A DNA stretch of 64,000 nucleotides from Cellvibrio sp. OA-2007 (GCF_000953825.1 NZ_BBUL01000020.1:1-64000); one strand, 5' to 3'. Counted from the stretch's first letter, positions 27,586 through 36,303 are shown. Notes: generated by a model not told the origin, from the letters alone. A program made the numbers and translations.

Positions 27586-29436
27586 TTATTCCCCGTATTC
27601 TGCTGCGCGAATCACCGCTAAAAAATCATCGCCAAAACGTTTTAATTTACTTTCACCCACACCGGTAATACTGCGCAACTGCTCGGTAGTGAGTGGGCGG
27701 AACTCCAACATTTCGCGCAATGTTGCATCGTGAAAAATAACGTAGGGCGGTACACCTTGTTCTTCTGCCAAACGTTTGCGGCAGCTGCGCAGTGCATTCC
27801 ACAGACCCTGATCTTCCGCTTCAATATTCTGGCCGAGGTTGGCGCGGCGCGGTGAACTGGTCACCATTTTAATATCGCGGCGCAGGGCAATTTTTTCTTC
27901 GCCGCGTAAATAGGGTCGACAGCTTTCATTTAAGATCAAACCACCAAAACCATCGGCATTTACATCGAGCAAACCGCGCGCGACTAGCTGGCGAAACACC
28001 GCTTTCCATTCATCCGCACTTAGGTGTTTACCAATGCCGTAAGTAGTTAATTTGTGATGATCAAACGACAGAATTTTTTCATTGTTGCTGCCGCGCAACA
28101 CATCGATCACATGGCCTGCACCAAAACGCTGGCCGGTGCGATAGACACAGGAGAGCGCCATTTGCACCGCTTCGGTTGCATCCCAGGTTTGCGGCGGCGT
28201 AATGCAGCAATCGCAATTGCCGCAGGGCTGCGCGAGCGTATCGCCGAAATAACGCAGTAAACTTTGGCGGCGACAACTGGTAATTTCACACAAGCCCAAC
28301 ATTGCATTTAAACGCTGTTGTTCATTGCGTTTGAATTCTTCACTGCCTTCGCTCTGCGCCATCATCTGCCGCAGCTTCACTACATCTTCCAAACCGTAGA
28401 GCAATAAAGTGGTAGCCGGTTCACCATCGCGCCCGGCGCGACCCGTTTCCTGATAATAGGCTTCAATACTTTTGGGCAGATCCAAATGCGCGACAAACCG
28501 CACATCGGGTTTATCTATACCCATGCCGAAGGCGATAGTCGCCACCATAATGATGTTGTCTTCGCGTAAAAATCGCTCCTGATTTTTTTGCCGCACATTG
28601 GCCGGCAAACCTGCGTGATAGGGCAGCGCAGTAAAATTTTCACTGCTTAGCCAGGCGGCAATTTGCTCGACTTTATTGCGCGACAAACAATAGATAATGC
28701 CCGAGTTGCCCGCTTGTTCCTCCCGCAAAAAACGCATCAGCTGAATTTTGGGATTATTTTTTTGCGCGATGCGATATTGAATATTCGGGCGATCAAATCC
28801 GTTGATAAATTGCTGCGCATTCTCCAATTGCAAGCGCGCGATAATTTCATCGCGAGTTCGCACATCCGCCGTTGCCGTTAATGCGATACGCGGCACCTGC
28901 GGGAATTCGCGGTGCAGCAATTCCAGTTTTAAATAATCCGAGCGGAAATCGTGCCCCCATTGGGATACGCAGTGCGCTTCATCAATCGCAAACAGGGAAA
29001 TTTTTATCTGGTGAAATAATTCCAGCGTGCGCGGCTGAATCAAACGCTCAGGCGCGACATAAAGCATATCCAATTCGCCACGCTGCAAGGCCAACTCGGT
29101 GGCACGCATTTCCTGCGCACTGAGCGATGAATTTAAAAACCCGGCGCGCACACCTAATTCGCGCAGTGCACTGACCTGATCTTGCATCAGAGCAATCAGC
29201 GGTGAAATCACCACGCCCACACCCTCGCGCACCAGCGCAGGAATTTGGTAACACAGGGATTTACCACCGCCGGTCGGCATCAGCACCAGAACATCGTCAC
29301 CGGCCACCAAGGCATCAATCACCGCCGCCTGCGGGCCGCGAAATTCGTGATAACCAAAAGTGGAATTTAAAATAGCAAGCGGAGTATTAATCACAGGGGG
29401 ATTACAAACCTTTAAGCAAATGATGTGTAGATTCAT
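27586..29436 (-). CDS. recQ: ATP-dependent DNA helicase RecQ
   Basis: 616 residues: SF2 helicase with Walker A MPTGGGKSLCYQ, DEAH box (AIDEAHCVSQWGH), motif VI QETGRAGRDG, a zinc-binding RQC region (C-rich CGNCDCC) with winged helix, and a C-terminal HRDC domain (FRPLTTEQLRSITGVGESKLKRFG). Full length. The start is uncertain: ATG 29436 or a GTG about 14 codons later that has an AAAGG upstream. Convergent with the zinc-ribbon membrane gene. Confidence 0.93.
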   Translation of the reverse strand: MNLHIICLKVCNPPVINTPLAILNSTFGYHEFRGPQAAVIDALVAGDDVLVLMPTGGGKSLCYQIPALVREGVGVVISPLIALMQDQVSALRELGVRAGFLNSSLSAQEMRATELALQRGELDMLYVAPERLIQPRTLELFHQIKISLFAIDEAHCVSQWGHDFRSDYLKLELLHREFPQVPRIALTATADVRTRDEIIARLQLENAQQFINGFDRPNIQYRIAQKNNPKIQLMRFLREEQAGNSGIIYCLSRNKVEQIAAWLSSENFTALPYHAGLPANVRQKNQERFLREDNIIMVATIAFGMGIDKPDVRFVAHLDLPKSIEAYYQETGRAGRDGEPATTLLLYGLEDVVKLRQMMAQSEGSEEFKRNEQQRLNAMLGLCEITSCRRQSLLRYFGDTLAQPCGNCDCCITPPQTWDATEAVQMALSCVYRTGQRFGAGHVIDVLRGSNNEKILSFDHHKLTTYGIGKHLSADEWKAVFRQLVARGLLDVNADGFGGLILNESCRPYLRGEEKIALRRDIKMVTSSPRRANLGQNIEAEDQGLWNALRSCRKRLAEEQGVPPYVIFHDATLREMLEFRPLTTEQLRSITGVGESKLKRFGDDFLAVIRAAEYGE

Positions 29437-29511
29437 CAAAAGCACAATTTTTAAGTAAATTGATGAATATAGCCATCATTTTATGCGAAAGATCCCCCTA
29501 ATACGCAGGGC

Positions 29512-30540
29512 CTAGTTTTCTAAGGTCTTGTTGAGGAATTTGATAATGTCGCCCACCGGCCAGAGCGCGTCTCGTTCAAAGCAGCTGCCCGCCCAATTAC
29601 AGCCGTTATCCAAATAGGCATGATTTTTATTGGGGTAGACCTTGTACTCCACCGGTTGTCTGGCCGCTTTTAGTAAATCAACATAACGTTGCGCCGCTGC
29701 GGGTGGCGTGGCGGTATCCAGACTGCCCACGTGTACAAATTGCGGGGGCAATTTGTATTCACTCGCCTTGGGTACAAAATAAATCGGCGATACCGCTCTG
29801 TAGTAATCGCCATTGTCTTTCACATTAATATGATTGCCGAACAAACCGCGCGCCTCGGCGTTGGCAAACTTCCAAAAGCTATTTTTATCTGTCTCAAAAT
29901 TACCTAAAGCCGCACGTGTATAAAGATCAAACCCCGCGTAACTCAGCACTGCCGCCTGTACCTTTAAACCGTCCTCTTGTGCCACCTGCTCGGCGGTTTT
30001 GCCTGCCGGCAAATAACTCGGATTAAATCCTAAACTATCACCCGCAAAACCATCGCTCTCTAACTGGCGCCCGCGCAACAGAATCATCGCCGTAAGGTGC
30101 CCACCGGCACTATCACCCGTTATGGCGACACGCGCTGGATCGCCACCGTATTGCGCGATATGGTCTTTCACCCACAGCAGACCGCCGAATGCATCCTCCA
30201 CAATTTGATTCATAGTGACGCTATTATTTTGATCAACCAGCAGCCGGTAATTCATGTTCGCCACCACCATATCGCCATCGCGCGCGATTTTGGTCGCAAA
30301 ATCATTCATGATCGAATTGTTATTAATTAACCAGCCGCCGCCGTGGTAAACCACCAGTACTGGATAGGTTTTTTTACCGGTCTTCGGCACATAAATATCC
30401 AGTGTGAGCGGGAAATTGTCGGGCTTGGCAAACTGGATTGCCTTGTAGACTGTGACTTCTGCATCCGCATCATCAGCCTGCGCGGACAACGCGCATAAAC
30501 CAAATAGCAGGGCGATGAATAAGTTGATGGGGCAACGCAT
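29512..30540 (-). CDS. Exported alpha/beta-hydrolase (BD-FAE/HSL-type esterase)
   Basis: 342 residues with a signal peptide (LFIALLFGLCALSAQA). The oxyanion motif YHGGGW, nucleophile elbow ITGDSAGGHL, an Asp in VGSLDTATPP and a His in PNKNHAYLD give a complete triad. Acetyl-xylan and feruloyl esterases share this fold, which would suit the saccharolytic lifestyle, but the substrate is not determined. The start at 30540 is supported by GAGAGG upstream; the frame extends to 30669 without a signal peptide. Confidence 0.85.
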   Translation of the reverse strand: MRCPINLFIALLFGLCALSAQADDADAEVTVYKAIQFAKPDNFPLTLDIYVPKTGKKTYPVLVVYHGGGWLINNNSIMNDFATKIARDGDMVVANMNYRLLVDQNNSVTMNQIVEDAFGGLLWVKDHIAQYGGDPARVAITGDSAGGHLTAMILLRGRQLESDGFAGDSLGFNPSYLPAGKTAEQVAQEDGLKVQAAVLSYAGFDLYTRAALGNFETDKNSFWKFANAEARGLFGNHINVKDNGDYYRAVSPIYFVPKASEYKLPPQFVHVGSLDTATPPAAAQRYVDLLKAARQPVEYKVYPNKNHAYLDNGCNWAGSCFERDALWPVGDIIKFLNKTLEN

Positions 30541-30718
30541 AAAAACCTCTCTTTCGCTGTGGATTACTGTCACTGTGTTTTTTGTGGTGTAGACAAGCAT
30601 AGAAGGAGCAGCTACAGGGGGAAAGTGATAATCGTCAACTTGATGTGCATTAGCAAACAGCATCTTCACTAGGCTCCATTTAAGTAATCTGCCATTTTCC
30701 TGGAAGGCTTATCCCCCC

Positions 30719-30952
30719 ACCGAACACAGTTTTCTTTATATGCCCTTTATGCACAGCGAATCCGCCGCAATCCACCAGATTGCGGTGACTTTATTTAGCG
30801 CACCGGGCATGGAAAATAATCTCGATTTTGAACTAAAGCACCAAGCCATCATCACCCGCTTTGGCCGCTATCCGCATCGCAATGAAATTCTTGGCAGGAA
30901 TTCCACGCCTGAGGAGATTGAGTTTTTGAAGGAACCGGGGTCGGGGTTTTAG
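30719..30952 (+). pseudogene. 3' remnant of a DUF924-family gene
   Basis: The last ~75 codons of a DUF924 protein: LYMPFMHSES, then ITRFGRYPHRNEILGR and a STPEEIEFLKEPGSGF ending. Full-length members have roughly 180-200 residues; the conserved first half is absent and upstream in-frame codons do not resemble it. The gene was therefore cut near 30719, marking the left edge of the accessory island. Confidence 0.8.
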
Positions 30953-30986
30953 ACTGGCAAAAGCCTGACTGGTTTAACTTTTGTTG

Positions 30987-31013
30987 GATTTGTATAGGCA
31001 AACTATACAAATC
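30987..31013. promoter_or_regulatory. AbiE operator 1
   Basis: Perfect 10-bp inverted repeat GATTTGTATA / TATACAAATC with a 7-base spacer. It shares core and spacer length with operator 2 at 31050-31082. Published AbiEi antitoxins repress their promoter by binding two such inverted repeats. Confidence 0.8.
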
Positions 31014-31049
31014 AATATATTTGTAAACTTGCCATAGGTTTAAAAACAA

Positions 31050-31082
31050 GCTAATTTGTATAGCATGACTATACAAATTAGC
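31050..31082. promoter_or_regulatory. AbiE operator 2, containing the abiEi start codon
   Basis: Perfect 13-bp inverted repeat GCTAATTTGTATA / TATACAAATTAGC with a 7-base spacer; the ATG of abiEi (31065) lies inside the spacer. No ribosome site is seen, so the gene may be read from a leaderless or near-leaderless mRNA. Confidence 0.82.
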
Positions 31083-31916
31083 AATAAATTAAACTCGCTC
31101 ACACACCAGCTCCCAGAGGGCTTGCTAGTAGATGCTGCTTGGTTGGAAAAAGAGGGCTATTCACGTGCATTGCGTCATCAATACGTAGCAGCGAATTGGC
31201 TTGAGCAGCCTGCGCGCAGCGTATTTCGTCGTCCACGTGGTCAATTAAGTTGGGAACAGGTAGTCATCTCGCTCCAAATGCTTCTTAAATATCCCATTTC
31301 AGTTGGCGGTCGCACTGCACTTGAACTCGGTGGATACGCTCACTATTTGCAGCAAACCCAACAACACATCCATCTTTATTCAGATAACAAATGTCCCACA
31401 TGGCTGCTCAAACTGCCTTTAGCAGAAACCTTCGTAATCCATAACCGCACTCACTTTCTGCCTCAATCAAAAATTGCATTAGAGTCACTCTCCATAGATG
31501 ATTCAATATCTCTTGAAAAAGCGGTGATGCCTGCCGGTTTAATGGTGATGCCGTCCAGTCATTGGAATTTACCACTAATAATTTCTACACCCGAGCGGGC
31601 GTATCTGGAATTACTGGACGAATTACCGCAACATGAAAGTTTTCATATGGCCGATATGGTCATGGAGGGTTTAACAAATTTAAGCCCACTCCGGCTGCAA
31701 TCATTATTGGAAGCAACCAACAGCATCAAAGTAAAACGCTTGTTTTTTGTCTTCGCTGAGCGACACAACCATGCATGGCTTAAACGTCTTGATATAAACA
31801 AAATCGATTTAGGCAAAGGCAAGCGCACGTTGGTAAAGGGCGGAAAATTTCACACCAAATATCAAATCACTATTCCCAAGGAATTTGCAGCGGAGTCTGT
31901 TAATGGCATTTACTGA
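31065..31916 (+). CDS. abiEi: AbiEi antitoxin (type IV TA and abortive infection)
   Basis: 283 residues: an N-terminal winged helix-turn-helix (LPEGLLVDAAWLEKEGYSRALRHQYVAANWL) that binds DNA, and a C-terminal domain of the AbiEi family. It acts as autorepressor and as antagonist of the AbiEii nucleotidyltransferase. The frame is intact, overlapping abiEii by 14 bases. Two palindromic operators precede it. Confidence 0.88.
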   Translation: MTIQISNKLNSLTHQLPEGLLVDAAWLEKEGYSRALRHQYVAANWLEQPARSVFRRPRGQLSWEQVVISLQMLLKYPISVGGRTALELGGYAHYLQQTQQHIHLYSDNKCPTWLLKLPLAETFVIHNRTHFLPQSKIALESLSIDDSISLEKAVMPAGLMVMPSSHWNLPLIISTPERAYLELLDELPQHESFHMADMVMEGLTNLSPLRLQSLLEATNSIKVKRLFFVFAERHNHAWLKRLDINKIDLGKGKRTLVKGGKFHTKYQITIPKEFAAESVNGIY

Positions 31917-32823
31917 TATATATCGCAAACAAGTGGAATTGCTTGTGCGTACCATTCCTAATGTTGCAGAAGAAAAATGTTTTGCGTTGAAAGGTGGAAC
32001 GGCAATTAATTTGTTTATCCGCAATATGCCGCGCCTTTCGGTGGATATTGACCTCACCTAATTACCCGTTAATAACCGGACACAAGCGCTGCAAGAAATA
32101 GATGCCGCCTTAAAACGTATCGCGCAACGCATTCGCGGCAGACAACCCGATGTTCACATCGCAGAATCCGCACCGGCAACCCAAAAAGAAATTACCAAGC
32201 TCGTTATTCGTACACGCGAGCGAGTCCAAATAAAAATTGAGGTCACTCCTGTACTACGCGGATGTGTCTATGAACCCGTTTTGATGCCCGTCTGTGCAAC
32301 TGTGGAAGAGCAGTTCGGGTTTGCCGAAATTAATGTTCTTTCCTTTGCCGATTTATATGCAGGAAAAATAATGGCCGCGCTGGATCGCCAACACCCGCGC
32401 GATTTATTTGATGTGCATCATCTGTTGGAAAATGAGGGCATTAGCGATGAACTGCGCAACGCCATCATCGTCTATCTGATTAGCCATGATCACTCGCCAC
32501 ATTCACTGCTAAACCCGGTACTACAGGATATAACCCAGGACTTTGAGCAGAATTTTATGGGGATGACTGACGCCCCCATGGAGTTATCAACTTTGCTTAA
32601 CGCACGAGAAAAACTGATTACCAACATCACCAGCCAAATGCCGGAACACCATAAACAATTCCTGCGCTCATTCTACAGTCGCAATCCTGAGTGGGATTTG
32701 CTGGGTATAGCAGGAGTGCAACACCTGCCAGCAGTTCGCTGGCGGGAGATGAGCTTGGATAGGTCGGGGGAAGGAACTAAGGAAGCGCTGCTTGAGAAGC
32801 TTGGACAGGTGATCGGGAGTTAG
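31903..32823 (+). pseudogene. AbiEii nucleotidyltransferase toxin gene interrupted by an in-frame stop
   Basis: The frame opens at ATG 31903 and shows the toxin motifs GGTAINLF and SVDIDLT (D48 and D50 are the metal ligands), then TAA at 32059-32061 (codon 53), where relatives have Tyr (DIDLTYLP). The same frame then runs open to 32823 with clean family sequence (FADLYAGKIMAALDRQHPRDLFD). Only one base differs from TAT/TAC, so inactivation is recent, or it is a sequencing error or a read-through codon. Downstream restarts would lack the active site. Confidence 0.85.
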
Positions 32824-32834
32824 CCACCTGTAGT

Positions 32835-32864
32835 GACCATCTTCGTGAGGTCACGAAAATGGTC
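32835..32864. repeat. Large hairpin after abiEii
   Basis: Arms of 13 bases (GACCATCTTCGTG and its near-complement) with one mismatch and a 4-base loop, 11 bases after the abiEii stop. No T-run. Could be a terminator or transcript-end protector for abiE. Confidence 0.7.
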
Positions 32865-33007
32865 GACAATCGCTTACAAAACCCGAGGATGTAATGCGAT
32901 GTATTTCACATCTGACCCGATTTGGTACAGAATCCGCATCAGGGAATAGCTATGGAATACAGCGATGAACAATAAATACAGCAGCACCAGCCACCGAGGG
33001 TTAGCGC

Positions 33008-33124
33008 GTGGCGAATAACTGGCAAGAAGACGAACTGTTGCTAACGCTGCACCTTTACTGCCGCACGCCGTTTGGCAAATTGCATCAGACCAATCCCGGA
33101 CGTAACCAACCTATATCCAAATAG
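33008..33124 (+). pseudogene. 5' remnant of an HNH-endonuclease-like gene
   Basis: Thirty-eight codons from GTG 33008 read VANNWQEDELLLTLHLYCRT then PFGKLHQTNP, the conserved start of a family of putative HNH restriction endonucleases whose members run several hundred residues. Similarity ends after codon 30 and a stop follows at 33124. The rest of the gene, including any HNH motif, is missing, so the restriction-modification genes probably inserted here. The remainder of the 32824-33151 gap holds only the hairpin at 32835. Confidence 0.7.
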
Positions 33125-33151
33125 TTTCTTGATTTCAAATTAGAGGATTAC

Positions 33152-33886
33152 ATGCCATACCTTAATTTTATTGATGATGAAAACTTAATCGGTGCTGTTA
33201 AACATGTGCTCGATATAGCTCGAAAGGCAAAGAGTTCTGCGGCAACTAAATTTCATTCAAATGTGATTGATCCATTTGGTGCATTTTTTGAGGCTGGGGG
33301 GTTTAAGCTCTCGCACGAGGCATGGAGGAATAACGAAGAGGCGCGACAAGCGCAAAAAACTGTACAAAATCACGTAGGAGCATTCCATCAAAAGATACTT
33401 GGAAGTGTCAAAGGATGGGAAGATTTATCTGTAGGTGGAAATGTCGATTTGAGATGTGAAAATCGAAAAATAATTGCTGAAATTAAAAATAAATACTCCA
33501 CCGTTACTGGCGCAAAACTTGTGAACGAATACCTGTCGTTAGAAAGATTAATTATGCCGAAAGCAAGTATTTATTGGGGTTACACTGCTTATTTCGTAAA
33601 CATAATTCCAAACAAACCTACACGTGTGGATAAGGAATTTACGCCTTCAGATAAAGATAAAGGTACTAAATGCGCAGCCAATGAAAAAATTAGAGTTATC
33701 GATGGAGCCAGTTTCTATGACTTAGTCACAAATCAAAAAGACTCACTAAAAGCTCTTTACAATGTATTGCCACAAGTAATTGAGGATACGTACAAAACAT
33801 ATTATCCAGAAGAGAGCTTTACACTTGAAGGAAAGGAATTATTTAGCAAGTACTTTGCCATGGCTTATGGTGATAACCATGACTAA
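33152..33886 (+). CDS. Type II restriction endonuclease, Eco47II family
   Basis: 244 residues resembling Eco47II-type enzymes (recognition GGNCC in the namesake). Conserved parts: FIDDENLI, NVIDPFGAFFEAGG, EEARQAQKTVQNHVGAFHQKILG, and a PD-(D/E)xK core with D99, E110 and K112 (VDLRCENRKIIAEIKNKY). AT-rich and with codon use unlike the flanks, suggesting transfer. The methyltransferase follows after 65 bases with its own promoter. Recognition sequence is inferred from family only. Confidence 0.85.
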   Translation: MPYLNFIDDENLIGAVKHVLDIARKAKSSAATKFHSNVIDPFGAFFEAGGFKLSHEAWRNNEEARQAQKTVQNHVGAFHQKILGSVKGWEDLSVGGNVDLRCENRKIIAEIKNKYSTVTGAKLVNEYLSLERLIMPKASIYWGYTAYFVNIIPNKPTRVDKEFTPSDKDKGTKCAANEKIRVIDGASFYDLVTNQKDSLKALYNVLPQVIEDTYKTYYPEESFTLEGKELFSKYFAMAYGDNHD

Positions 33887-33889
33887 GGT

Positions 33890-33918
33890 TTGACAAAATA
33901 TATGTATGCGTATACAGT
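33890..33918 (+). promoter_or_regulatory. Methyltransferase promoter with dyad in the spacer
   Basis: TTGACA at 33890-33895, a 17-base spacer and TACAGT at 33913-33918. The spacer contains the dyad TGTAT-GCGT-ATACA (33903-33916). MerR-type regulators bind dyads between the -35 and -10, and the encoded methyltransferase has a MerR-like N-terminal domain, so self-regulation is plausible. Confidence 0.65.
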
Positions 33919-33951
33919 TGTAACCATGTCCAATGTTACAAGGTGTACGCC

Positions 33952-35262
33952 ATGGTTCCTGAATATTATTCGATCGCCCAAGTAGCAGATATCCTCTCAC
34001 TTTCTAAAGAAACTCTTCGTCGCTGGGATGCCAACGGTACGTTGGTACCCCAGCGCCATCCAGATAACAACTACCGTGTTTACCACCGATCTCAGCTCGA
34101 AACCTTTGAGCAAGCTCAAGTTCTATTTAAAAGTACTTGGGCAAAAGAAATGAAAACTAAGCCTTTGCGCCCATATAAATTATTAGAGTTGTTTGCTGGT
34201 GCTGGTGGGTTAGCAATTGGAATGGAAAAGGCGGGTTTTGAATCAGTTTTGCTTAATGAAATTGATAAACACGCTTGCAACACACTCAAATTAAATCGCC
34301 CGCATTGGAATGTCGTTGAAGGCGATGTGTCAAAAGTTGATTTCACTGATTACAAAAATAAAATTGATATTTTATCTGGTGGATTCCCCTGTCAGGCGTT
34401 TTCTTACGCGGGTAAAAAGCTTGGGTTTAACGATACACGTGGGACACTCTTTTATGAATTTGCACGTGCAGTAAAGGAAACGAATCCAAAAGTAATTATT
34501 GCAGAAAATGTACGTGGTCTTCTTAAGCATGAGGATGGCGCAACGCTTCAAGCAATTACTGATGTAATAGATGACATTGGTTATGAACTTGTTGATCCGC
34601 GTGTTCTAAAAGCAGTGTTTTACCAGGTTCCGCAAAAACGTGAGCGATTATTTTTAATTGGTATTCGTAAAGACCTCGCGCCTTTAGTGGATTTTAGTTG
34701 GCCGTCACCCTATAACCGTATAATGACTATGCGTGACGCATTGAAAGCGGGAGAGCTTTATCCTACTGATGTTCCCGAGTCTGAAGGACAAAAATATCCC
34801 AAGAGAAAGGCAGAAATATTGGCAAAAGTGCCGCAAGGAGGATATTGGCGTGACCTTCCAGATAAATTGCAACGCGAATATATGAAAGCAAGCTATTTTT
34901 TAGGTGGCGGAAAAACAGGCATGGCGAGACGTTTGTCTTGGGAAGAGCCTAGCCTCACATTAACTTGTGCCCCGGCGCAAAAACAAACTGAAAGATGTCA
35001 TCCAGAAGAAAATAGACCTCTTACTGTGCGCGAGTATGCGCGAATCCAAACATTTCCCGACAGCTGGGAATTTTCTGGGCCGCTCACAGCGCAATATAAA
35101 CAAATAGGTAATGCGGTTCCCGTTAACCTTGCCTATGCAGTTGGCCGCTCATTAGTCGCGTTACTAAATGATATTGAAATGTTGAATGCAACATCAAAAA
35201 AATCATCCATAGTAAAACCAAAGTCAAAAATTCCTGTAAAACAATTAAAGATCGCAGTCTAA
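33952..35262 (+). CDS. DNA (cytosine-5) methyltransferase with N-terminal MerR-like HTH domain
   Basis: 436 residues. Residues 1-60 form a MerR/excisionase-type helix-turn-helix (YSIAQVADILSLSKETLRRW ... NYRVYHRSQLE). The m5C catalytic domain follows: motif I FAGAGG (81-86), catalytic C147 in GGFPCQAFS, ENV (185-187), QKRERLFLIG, and motif X GNAVPVNLAYAVG. It protects host DNA from the adjacent endonuclease. ATG 33952 is preferred (AAGG at 33940-33943) over the GTG three codons earlier. AT-rich like the endonuclease gene. Confidence 0.92.
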   Translation: MVPEYYSIAQVADILSLSKETLRRWDANGTLVPQRHPDNNYRVYHRSQLETFEQAQVLFKSTWAKEMKTKPLRPYKLLELFAGAGGLAIGMEKAGFESVLLNEIDKHACNTLKLNRPHWNVVEGDVSKVDFTDYKNKIDILSGGFPCQAFSYAGKKLGFNDTRGTLFYEFARAVKETNPKVIIAENVRGLLKHEDGATLQAITDVIDDIGYELVDPRVLKAVFYQVPQKRERLFLIGIRKDLAPLVDFSWPSPYNRIMTMRDALKAGELYPTDVPESEGQKYPKRKAEILAKVPQGGYWRDLPDKLQREYMKASYFLGGGKTGMARRLSWEEPSLTLTCAPAQKQTERCHPEENRPLTVREYARIQTFPDSWEFSGPLTAQYKQIGNAVPVNLAYAVGRSLVALLNDIEMLNATSKKSSIVKPKSKIPVKQLKIAV

Positions 35263-35346
35263 AACTTTTCTATATGTAACTTAAAGTCTATAGACCAATC
35301 CCATGCAGAATCCGATAATAATTAAATATCATTCAAGGATTCCGCA

Positions 35347-35529
35347 ATGAAAAATTACCGCATCGAACGCAATATTCAAGCTTGTATCGCGATGGATTGG
35401 AAGGTATTAGTGATTTGGGGATGCGCATTAAAAGGCAAAATTCGCCCCAATCTTAATGAGGTAATTCACACCGCTGCGAATTGGATTATGTATGATTCGC
35501 AATCTGCAGAAATCCAAGGCAAGCTGTAA
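35347..35529 (+). pseudogene. 3' remnant of a vsr (very short patch repair endonuclease) gene
   Basis: Sixty codons match the C-terminal third of Vsr: IERNIQACIAMDWKVLVIWG then CALKG and a final helix ending SAEIQGKL. The catalytic N-terminal part is missing. Vsr repairs T:G mismatches from deaminated 5-methylcytosine and often accompanies m5C methyltransferases, so this is a decayed partner of the adjacent methyltransferase. A small inverted repeat (35305-35313 with 35337-35345) precedes it. Confidence 0.82.
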
Positions 35530-35559
35530 CTTCCCAATCATCAAGTTCGGAGAACATTC

Positions 35560-36303
35560 ATGAAACGCAGCAATTACAAATGGACTTTACCCAGCGAAAT
35601 TACTGCTCGTTTGGGTAGCGAAAGCTGGGGGGCGCAGCGGGCGATTTTTGAGGCGGATCATTTGTTGTTGGTTTTGCATGCGCCGCCGAAGGCGGATAGC
35701 AATGAGCGGGAGCATGAGATTTTTTTACGCTTGCCGCAAGGCAAGTGGTTGCACAAGGGGATTGATCATGGCGACCATGCGCTGGCCAAGTTTATGGAAG
35801 ACTATCGCTTGCTGTACAACGAACTTGAAGATCGGTTTGAAAAAGTGAGCAGTATTGATTCACTGTTTGCCATTATCGATAGATTGATTCCGCTTGCGCG
35901 TTCTTCAAACAATATGAAACAGGCACTGCAAACCGCGCGTGAAGCGCTTGGCAATGATGCGTTTATTATCGACATGCGCGACCGCAGTGTGGATATTGCG
36001 CGCGGCTTTGAATTGCTATTGGCCGATGCGCGTTTGTCGCTGGAATTTCGTCTGGCGCGCAGCGCTGAGGCACAGGCGCGCGCGGCTGAAGTTGGCAACC
36101 GCGCGCAACACAAACTCAATATTCTTGCCGCTATCGCATTTCCATTGATGAGTGTGTCTGCGGTATTTGGTATGAACTTGCCAAGTGGATTGGAAAACAA
36201 ACCGCTATTTTTATTTTGGTTGGTATTTCTGGGTGGTTTGGGCTTGGGGTTGTTTGTCAAAGGTTGGGTTTCATCAGCCGCTGCGCCGGAGAAGAAACGG
36301 TAG
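35560..36303 (+). CDS. CorA-like membrane protein
   Basis: 247 residues. The N-terminal soluble part contains long charged helices (residues 90-195); two TM segments lie at the C-terminus with VFGMN just before the loop, the GMN signature of CorA-type Mg2+ channels. It is shorter than CorA (about 316). The tail AAAPEKKR is duplicated at 39226-39250. Transport of divalent cations is inferred from the GMN motif. Confidence 0.7.
   Translation: MKRSNYKWTLPSEITARLGSESWGAQRAIFEADHLLLVLHAPPKADSNEREHEIFLRLPQGKWLHKGIDHGDHALAKFMEDYRLLYNELEDRFEKVSSIDSLFAIIDRLIPLARSSNNMKQALQTAREALGNDAFIIDMRDRSVDIARGFELLLADARLSLEFRLARSAEAQARAAEVGNRAQHKLNILAAIAFPLMSVSAVFGMNLPSGLENKPLFLFWLVFLGGLGLGLFVKGWVSSAAAPEKKR
36279..36303. 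repeat. 25-bp direct repeat, copy 1
   Basis: CGCTGCGCCGGAGAAGAAAC followed by GGTAG; identical to 39226-39250. It covers the last seven codons and stop of the CorA-like gene. The two copies bracket hipB, hipA and fic. Confidence 0.9.
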
